Positions 56,351 to 64,000 of a DNA stretch of 64,000 nucleotides are shown in pieces. The translations under genes were made by a program, and so were the position numbers. This DNA is from Portulaca oleracea (Eukaryota; Streptophyta; Magnoliopsida; Caryophyllales; Portulacaceae): assembly GCA_029582165.1 (NCBI GenBank), contig CM055884.1, positions 15,146,537-15,210,536 of the forward strand. Direction: 5' to 3'. The number at the start of each line of letters is the position of its first letter. The first letter of the stretch is position 1. Under the pieces are notes generated by a model. It was not told the DNA's origin. It ran no database searches and was given only the letters and a program-made list of their open reading frames with translations.

Positions 56351-59300
56351 GTGGTCACCCTTATGGTGTTTCAAAATGCCCTCTTTGAACCCGAACCAGA
56401 AGATGTAAAGGAAGAGGTACAAGCTGACCATGGGATCTCCATGGAGGAGGTTGTGGAGGAGCCTAATGAAGGGGAGATATTGGTTATAAGAAGAGTCCTT
56501 AGCAGTTCTCTCGTTCCTGAAGATCTACAACAACGGGAGGCTATCTTTCACTCCCGGTGCACGGTTCAAGGGAAAGTTTGTTCTTTTATTATTGATGGAT
56601 GAAGTTGTACTAATGCACCTTCTCTTACTATGGTGAACAAGCTCAAGCTTCAAACTAGTCCTCACCCCACGCCATACAACATTCAGTGGCTCAACCAGGG
56701 CAAAGGATTACAAGTGAATCAATGATGTTTGGTAAGCTTTTCCATTGGTAAATCTTATCAAGATTCATTATGGTGTGATGTTATTCCAATGGATGCCTGC
56801 CATATTCTGCTTGGAAGACCATGGTTATTTGACAGGAGTGTGATGCATGATGGGAGAGCCAATACTTACACTCTAGTGATCCAAAACAAGAAGATTACCC
56901 TAACTCCCCTTAAAACAGCCAATCTGTCCCTACCCAAAGAGAACGAGCCCAATATCATCACCTTTATGACCACTGAACATCACGAGTTTAGTGGCAAAGG
57001 GAATGATCAGGGAAAGCCTCAGTCCTTGCACCGTCCCTACTCTACTGGTGCCTAACAAAGATAGAAGCCAACGTATGTGCATTGATTGTAGAGCTATCAA
57101 TAAGATTACTATCGAGTACAGGTTTCCTATTCCTAGACTTGAAGATTTACTGGTTGAGCGCTATGGTGCCCAAGTCTTTTCAAAGATTGATCTACGAAGT
57201 GGGTATTACCAGATCTGAATTCAAGAAGGGGATGAATGGAAAACAACATTCAAAACCAAGGGAGGTCTATATGAATGGTTAGTCATGCGTTTTGGTCTAA
57301 CTAATGCATCTTCCACTTTTATGAGATTAATGAAACAGGTTTTGAAGCCCCTTATTAGCAAGTGTGTTGTAGTCTACTTTAATGACATACTTGTGTATAG
57401 CAAGACTGAAGAGGATCACGCCAACCATCTTAGATCAGTCTTGGATATTTTAGCCCACGAGAAGCTATACGACAACCTAGCCAAGTGTCACTTCTTCACC
57501 AACAAAGTAGTCTTTCTTGGCTACGTACTCTCAGTTGATGGAATCCAAGTTGATGAAGAAACGGTCAAAGCTATCAAGGAGTGGCCTACTCCTACCAGTA
57601 TTCACGACATCAGAAGCTTCCACGACTTGGCCTCTTTCTATAGGAGGTTCGTGAAGTATTTCAGTGCTATTCTAGCACCTATGACCGAGCTATTGAAATC
57701 AAAAGAGTTCTCATGGACACTAGCAGCTCAACAGACGTTCGAAATTATCAAGGAGAAGCTCTACACCGCCCCTGTGCTAGCCCTACCTAGCTTTGATAAG
57801 GAGTTTGATGTTGAATGTGACACCTCTGGAGTTGAAATTGGAGTTGTATTATCTCAACAAGGTCGACCTTTCGCCTACTAAGTGAGAAACTCAATGATAC
57901 AAGGAAGAAGTATAGTACTTATGACAAAGAGTTCTATGCTATTATTCGAGCCCTGGAACACTGGAGACACTATCTTATCAGGAACGAGTTTATCCTACAT
58001 AGTGATCATGAAGCATTGAAGTATATCGAAGGGCAACACAATCTGAATCCACGCCATGCTATGTGGGTCAATTCATGCAAGCCTATCACTTTGTTATCCA
58101 ACACAAAGCTAGTGACTTGAATAAGGGAGCCGACACATTATCTCGAAGGTATCTATTACTCCATGTCCTTAATTCACGTGTATTAAGGCTTGAACATATC
58201 AAAGAATTATATGCTGAAGATGAGGATTTCAAGGAGGTCTATGAAGCATGCAAGAAACATCCTCAAAATGAATATCATATGGAGAAGGGTTTCTTATTTC
58301 ATGGGAATCAACTGTGTATTCCCAAGAGCAGTCTTAGAGAGCTTCTTATCTTAAAAGTTCATGGAAGAAGCCTAGCAGGACACTATGGTATTGAGAAGAC
58401 CTATCTCATGATGAAGGAACACTATTATTGGCCACATATGGTTCGAGATGTTGAGCATATGGTGAAATGTTGCTCTATTTGCAACCTATCCAAGAGCCAT
58501 GTATTACCTCAAGGATTATACACTCCGTTGCCTATTCCAGAAGGTGCTTCGGAAGATGTTAGTCTCGACTTCATCGTGGGACTACCTCGAACTCAACGTG
58601 GGAAAGACTCTATCATGGTGGTAGTTGATCGTTTTTCAAAGATGGCTCACTTTTTTCCTTGTCACACTACTTATGATGCTGTTAGAGTTGCTGAATTATA
58701 CTTCCAAGAGATTGTAAAGCTACATGGGATACCCAAGACTATGGTCTTGGACAGTGATGCTAAGTTCCTTAGTCACTTTTGGGTCACTTTATGGAAGAAT
58801 ATGGGTACCAAGCTCAAGTTTAGCACGACATGTCATCCCCAAACTGATGGGCAGATCGAGGTCACCAGCCAAACCCTTGGTTCCTTAATTACTAAGGTCC
58901 TTGGTGAAAAAAGATAAGAAGGGATGGGATATATTACTCCCACATGTTGAATTCGCCTTCAATCGCGCCCCTAGCAAGGCCACAGGACGTTCCCCCTTTC
59001 AAGTAGTCTATGGGAGGAACCCTGTGATACCTATGGACCTCACGCCTATCACTACATCAATGAGGTTCAGTCATGAAGCAAGCAAGAGCCCAAGAGATCC
59101 AAAAGCTACATGAAGAAGTAAGGGCGAGAATATCTTAGTATACTCAGCTAACTTCAAGCTTAACTAACAAGAAGAGGAAGAAAGTCATATTCCAACCAGG
59201 AGATCTAGTATGGGTTCACTTGAAGAAGGAGAGGTTACCTTCCAAGAGGAAAGGAAAGTTGGTTCCTAGGGCTGATGGTCCGTTTGAAGTCTTGGAGAGG

Positions 59301-59400
59301 ATTGGGGATAACGCCTACAAGCTTGTATTGAATGATGATTATGGTGGAAGTGCAACGTTCAATGTAGTTGACCTTTAACCCTACTATGATGAAGAGGACG
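56351..59400 (+). pseudogene. Gypsy protease, RT, RNase H and integrase, broken
   Basis: Protease: SFIIDG then a stop at 56600-56602. Then MDACHILLGRPWLFDR (56729-57055). RT: 56991-57218 ([24 protein letters not shown]) and 57285-57881, where the catalytic box reads [11 protein letters not shown]: the first of the two Asp is Asn. RNase H: 57790-58060, in more than one frame. Integrase: 58063-58917, with zinc-finger H..H...C-SIC, then VSLDFIVGLP, VLDSDAKFLSHFW and QTDGQIEVTSQT, so D, D and E are all present. A shift near 58905 leads to 58901-59113 and the C-terminal region to about 59380 (FEVLERIGDNAYKL). No single reading frame survives. Confidence 0.9.
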
Positions 59401-59443
59401 ACCTTCCTAGTTTGAGGACAAACTCTTCTCAACAAGTGGGGAA

Positions 59444-60374
59444 TGATGGAGGACCATCCAACTTGTCCAGTCTAATAAAGGAGGTCCAATCTATTTACAT
59501 GGAAGTAGAGAAAGCCCTAGAAGAAGGATCCATCAAAGAGGCCCAAAGACCAACTCATGCGGTGTGCTCTATCTTCCAAGAGGACGTCCAAACAAGTTAA
59601 AGGAGGCCCAGTAACGTGCAAGAGGACGCCCAAGATAGTAATATTAGTAATATTTGTATTTTCCTTATTATTAGGAAAGTTAGTTATAGATATTTTCATT
59701 TGGTAGTTAAGTTTGTTAAAAGGCAAAATGTCAAAGTAGTTTGTGTGTGTGTGTGTGTGTGGTCTAGTAGGAGTTAGTAGAGACGTATATTAGTTGAAGG
59801 TTAGGCGTCAATTAGGAGAAGGAATCCTAGTATTGGATGGCTAATTTTGTAACTAATCCAATTAGGATTAGGAAAGCAAAATCCTAGAAGAATTCATACA
59901 ATTGTAACTAATCCAATTAGGATTGGGAAAGCCAAATCCTAGAAGGATTTAGGCTACTTAGGCGTCAAGTATTTAGTCCTAGTAGGATTAGGACTTAGTT
60001 TAGTATAAATAGAGAGGTGTGTAATTCGTCCAAGAGACACAATTTTCGAACCATGAATACAAATCGAGTTTTTACTCATCCTTGAGAGTTTTCTCTTTCC
60101 TTTTCTACTATTGTATCTTGAATTGACTATTCAAATGGTGAGGTAGAGCTTGTCTCTTTTACTTAGAAGGTGTTTCTGTAACTAAGTAAAGGAACAAGAA
60201 GCCCTAGGGATTAGACTTGTGGTGTTTCTGTATCAAGTTCCATTCCGTTGAACTATCCAACTATCTATCTAAACCCTAGGCTACACGTTACCCTTACCTT
60301 AGTTTCTAGATTGGCTGCACGTCTCCTTGATGTGTGATTGATCAAAACCCTAGCTTTGCATCAGTTATACATCA
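59444..60374 (+). repeat. Gypsy 3' LTR
   Basis: It is 931 bp, nearly identical in layout to 54323-55254. The (GT)n run is longer here (about 59741-59760). The first bases overlap the end of the coding-like frame SSQQVGNDGG. Confidence 0.92.
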
Positions 60375-60597
60375 AAATGCCTTCCTAATACATAATGAGA
60401 TTTGAGTTGATCATCAAGGTAAGGAAAACACAGTTTCCTAATCTTCATAAACTCAAATACTATCCTAATGCCTTCACCCGAAGGTAAATTAATGGGAATA
60501 TATTTATGGGGTTCATTACATTGCTAAAAATCACGAACTCGAATATTACAAAGTCTGAGCGTAATAGGTTATTAAATTTGTACCTCAAGTTTTGTAT

Positions 60598-61053
60598 TGT
60601 TGGGGCAAATTTGTAAAAGGAAAAATGACTAACCTTTGCGCCTTTAGTTTATGAGTCAAACATAATACATGTGTTGTTATCTTAATCAGTCTGTAGAGGT
60701 TGCAGAACACCTAGGCTATGTGAGGAAGGACAGACGAAGTCCATATAAGGCTTCATAGGTTGGTTCAACTCCTTTTGAGGCTGTAAACTGAGTTAAGTTG
60801 CAAGAATCTTAGTACTGTTGAAAAGAACAGATCTTGTACGTAATCGACTTAGGTTATTAGTGAAGTGTTACACCTTAGTTGGCATAAATGGGGTTTTCCA
60901 AGTAAACTGTTCTTTCTTTATTATTTTGCAAAGTTTAATTCTCACAATAATTTTCATTAGTGAAATAAATCCCACTAATTGTTCATTAGGATTTTTAAAA
61001 CTCAAAAAGTTAGAAAAGAGACAATTCAACACCCCTTCTTGTGTCTTTATTCA
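60598..61053 (+). repeat. Probable copia 5' LTR
   Basis: It starts tgttggggcaaatttg and ends near accccttcttgtgtctttattca, a copia-style LTR end, about 17 bases before the primer-binding-site-like tggtatcaaagc at 61071-61082. The partner LTR is not in the window, so the borders are approximate. Confidence 0.5.
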
Positions 61054-61124
61054 TGCTTATTCTTTTTAATTGGTATCAAAGCGATGTTTCCAATTATAAA
61101 TTAACATATAGAGGAGATCTTGAA

Positions 61125-61280
61125 ATGAGTAATCAATAAGGACTATTAGAAGAGTAGTCAGTGGCAAGACCACCATACTTCAATGGACTGAAGTATACCT
61201 GGTGGAACATAATGACGTCGCCTATGTCAAGTCAAAATACTTCAATTTGTGGTTGATCATCAAGAATGGTCCTTTGTGCT
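61125..61280 (+). pseudogene. Copia gag start, cut by the next element
   Basis: After the primer-binding-like site, an ATG at 61125 opens a frame with two early stops and then VARPPYFNGLKYTWWNIM, the usual start of copia gag (ARPP.FNG..Y..W). A frame change is followed by FNLWLIIKNGPLCL. The sequence is cut at 61280, where the gypsy-type LTR begins, so the rest should lie beyond the right edge. Confidence 0.65.
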
Positions 61281-61942
61281 TGTAGGAACCAAAAATTTGT
61301 CAGCAAATCAGAAAATGACACGTGGAAAATAAATTAATTTTATTTTGACCAATCATAAATTGCCATGTGTCAAGTTGACTCCGGGGAGCCATTTGGTCAA
61401 AGTTAAATTCCGACCAACCAGAGTTTGCCAAGTGTCAAGGTCGATGCAAAAAATATTAATTGTATCCTTATTTAAATTTAAAAGAATAATTAATTAATTT
61501 GGGCCCAAGTCCAACGCCCAATTAAAACCCTAGGCCTCTTAAGCCTATAAATAGGGGTCCTTCCCCTCATTTTCAAGGCCCCTGACATTCTGGCATTGGA
61601 GACAGTCTGGACTTGAAAGACTCTTTAAAGATTCTCTCCCAAACTACTGAAGACTTTCTAAAAACTCACTCTCAGGGAGAAGGCAATAAACACATCAAGG
61701 CTCGTGTCGCCGATTACTAGGAGATCAAATACTAATCTTGATCAAGATCAAGTCATCAAGACCCTCTTTCAAGATCAAAGTCCATCCAAATTCATACAAG
61801 GAGATCGAATCGGAGGATTAGTTACTTTCTCTTGTAACTGTTATACAGAGAATTGTACCACAAATTCAAAAGTCAATACAAATTTTATTTTGTGACTGAA
61901 TTTCCTGTCTTATTTAATTTCGACTAGAAATTTGTGTTTACA
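61281..61942 (+). repeat. 5' LTR of the right-edge gypsy element
   Basis: It is 662 bp, TG...CA bounded. It has an imperfect internal repeat (gaccaatcataaattgccatgtgtcaag / gaccaaccagagtttgccaagtgtcaag, about 61347 and 61413) and a TATA-like cctataaataggggtcc at about 61544 typical of these LTRs. Confidence 0.7.
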
Positions 61943-62025
61943 AATTTAGCACACTCGGTGGGACCTCTTTGCCTCTCATCTCTTTCTCCAAGAAGTCAAA
62001 TTCAACCTTCGATTCAAGCAATAGG

Positions 62026-64000
62026 ATGGCTGTCAACATGGAAGGAAAATTAGCTGAACTTGAGGCTATGTTAAACATGCTCGCCAAGAAAGTGAGGAGA
62101 AGGACAAAAAGATCGTCGAGCAAAGCGAACTGATCCCAAAACTGATGAGGAAGATAGAAAAACGCCCTTATGAAGAGTCTGACGAAGAGACAGACAAGGA
62201 AGAATCTAACAAAGAGTCTTCCAAATGTGATGGCGACAAGGAAGAAAAAAAGACTCATTTTTCAGGATCAATGACTGTAGAAGAGATTCAAAACTTAATT
62301 GAAAATGCAGTGAAGCCTCAACTCGGAGAAGGATCGGGAAAGAGTCACTTACACATGAAGCCATACACGAAAATGATCGATGCCCTTCGAATGCCATAAG
62401 GATATCAACCGTCGAAGTTCAATCAATTTAATGGAAAGGGTAATCCCAAGCAGCACGTTGCTAATTTCATCGAGACTTGTAGCAACGTCGGCACGGAAGG
62501 AGATCGACTAATCAAGCAGTTCATTCGCTCTTTAAAGGGGATTGCATTCGGTTGGTATATAGAATTAGAGCCCGAATCTATTAAAAGTTGAGAACAAATG
62601 GAGCATGAGTTTCTCAATAGATTCTACAGCACTCAACGGGTCGTCAGCATGACAGAGTTGGCAATAGTAGGAGGATGAGCCAGTACTTGAATACATCCAT
62701 CGGTGGAGGGCTATGTGTCTTGAATGTAAGGATGCCTCACCGAAGCTTCCGCCGTTGATATGTGTGCTCAAGGTAAACATTGGGATTTTCTCTACGTCCT
62801 CAAGATGGTCAAGCCGAAAACCTTTCAAGAGTTGGCAACTAAGGCGTATGATTTGGAGATAATCGTAGCAAGTCGTCAGGGAAGGTCAATATCTTCAACT
62901 GAATCGAGGAACGGTGTCAGTGTGTACAAGAGGAATGGCTAGTGGTCAAAGACTTCAAAAGAAGAATCATTGGATATTTCAACAAGCGAACCAGTGCGAA
63001 TCTCTACTAAGCATACACCAGGAAGGAAGAAAGTCACTTTCTCAAAGGATGTCGAAGGGAAGCGCCCTACACTAAAGCAACTTCAAGAAAAGAAGTATTC
63101 ATTCCCAGACTCAGACTTGTCTGGACTGTTTAACGACTTGTTAGAGACAAGAGTTATTGAACTCCCACAACCAAAGAGGCCGAAAGAAGCGAGAAGAACC
63201 ACATATCCAAAATACTGTCGTTATCATACGGTAGTTAGCTACCCTCTAGAGAAGTGTATCATACTTAAGGAGCGGATCATGAAGCCAGCCAAGGAAGGAA
63301 AGATAATATTGGACTTAGATGACAACGTCGAAGCCAATTATGTTTCATCACAGTCGATTCCAGCCAAGAGAAATGAATTCTTGATGATTCAGTTTGGATG
63401 CCAAAAATCAGTTCCTCTTTCTGGACTAATCCAAGCCCCTCGAGATGAACATGAGCAAGGATCAGAAGCTTTTGGCAAGGATGAAGGATGGAGCTCGGTG
63501 GCTCGGAAGAAGACTACGGGGCAAAGGGAAGTCCAAACACCACCACCCCGAAGGCATCAAAGGAGAAGGAACAACCCGCTACCTTCAACAGAAAGGAGGA
63601 CACTTGAAGTCATCAAGAAACAAGAAGTTGGTTCAATTGAGTCGCTTAAGCAAGACCCTCGTGTTCCGGCCACTCTAGAGGAATACTTTCCAAAGGATTT
63701 CCTTTGAAAAGTTGACCAAGTTGCAGTTGTGAACATGGTTTCCTACTTCGAGATTGAAGAAGAGAATAGTGAAGAGAAAAACAAAAGCTTCGCTTCAAAG
63801 GATCTTCCAATCTCAATCAAGAAGAGAATAGTGAAGAGAAAAACAAACGTTATTAATCATCCAAAAGGAACCGTTATGAGCATCCCACAAGCGCCTATCC
63901 CAAGCAAAAGTCAGTCTTTGAGATTTCGATTTCCTACACTCAATGCCAAGCAAAACCCCATGTGCAAATGTTCTAGTGGGTTCTAACCGATTCCTAAAGA
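62026..64000 (+). pseudogene. Gypsy gag of the right-edge element, multiple stops
   Basis: The ATG at 62026 begins MAVNMEGKLAELEAMLN, then the frame shifts near 62095. Later blocks are in gag order: an acidic hinge (DEETDKEESNKESSK), EEIQNLIENAVKPQL (62270), FNQFNGKGNPKQHVANFIE and LKGIAFGWYIELEP (62415-62580), then VKPKTFQELATKAYDLE (62810), and the open stretch 62970-63707 with the Cys/His block KYCRYHTVVSYPLEKC. At least six in-frame stops are present. A 29-bp stretch near 63757 recurs at 63819. The rest of pol lies outside the window. Confidence 0.8.

Larger units (their letters stand above)
54323..60374 (+). mobile_element. Ty3/gypsy retrotransposon, 6.05 kb, AAATG target duplication
   Basis: The LTRs 54323-55254 and 59444-60374 (932 and 931 bp) start tgatggaggaccatccaact and end ttatacatca. 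AAATG lies on both sides (54318-54322 and 60375-60379). The primer-binding site tggtatcagtgc is at 55259-55270 and the purine tract caagtggggaa precedes 59444. Gag, protease, RT, RNase H and integrase follow in gypsy order. The integrase after RNase H, and the C-terminal part close to the 3' LTR, fit the chromovirus side of gypsy. Several stops make it inactive. Confidence 0.93.
61281..64000 (+). mobile_element. Ty3/gypsy-type LTR element, 5' part; runs off the right edge
   Basis: The LTR 61281-61942 (tgtaggaacc ... gtgtttaca) is followed by tttagcacactcggtgggacc, a leader/primer site of the type seen in several plant gypsy elements, and then a broken gag. It is inserted into the copia gag. 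Neither the 3' LTR nor the target duplication can be seen. Confidence 0.75.

Overview
The window looks like nuclear DNA of a flowering plant, most likely a eudicot. It is AT-rich and has three separate host genes scattered in a sea of transposons: Athila-type and other Ty3/gypsy elements, copia elements, plant L1 LINEs, a plant mariner and many MITEs. The species cannot be named from the sequence. There are no bacterial operons and no CRISPR array. Most entries are mobile elements, and most of their coding regions are broken by stops and frameshifts.

Host genes. (1) Positions 1-276, minus: the first 92 codons of a clade-B (AP2C-like) protein phosphatase 2C with a basic MAPK-docking motif, running off the left edge, with four W-box cores upstream. 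(2) Positions 15534-17027, plus: a two-exon 2-oxoglutarate/Fe(II) dioxygenase of the ACC-oxidase-homolog group whose intron appears to begin with GC and carries a second copy of the donor region. (3) Positions 31250-31834, minus: an ER-type small heat-shock protein with a TATA box and a heat-shock element.

Layout. 2.3-2.7 kb: a fold-back MITE. 3.0-6.2 kb: a 5'-truncated L1 with a 15-bp target duplication. 6.2-14.7 kb: a chain of elements separated by (TA)n tracts, ending in a 5.76-kb fold-back element with ~2.1-kb inverted arms, dense GATGTTCATT repeats and pieces of a FAR1-type protein in its loop. 18.3-22.8 kb: a gag-only copia inside a MITE. 24.6-25.2 kb: a small CACTA-like element and a tRNA-like sequence. 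25.7-28.9 kb: a decayed mariner. 34.4-38.8 kb: an internally deleted LTR element on the minus strand, one LTR of which carries a 604-bp MITE. 39.0-53.6 kb: a hAT-like element (8-bp target duplication) split by a 13.2-kb Athila (TCATG duplication). 54.3-60.4 kb: a second Ty3/gypsy element (AAATG duplication). 60.6-64 kb: a copia fragment interrupted by a third gypsy-type element that leaves the window.

The target duplications, paired LTRs, primer-binding sites and inverted repeats were read directly from the bases, so the nesting order is well supported. Family names come from protein motifs. The most unusual structures are the TA-flanked fold-back element with FAR1 remnants, the repeated use of (TA)n tracts as insertion sites, and a 16-bp near-palindrome that recurs in both the Athila LTRs and the spacer before its third ORF.
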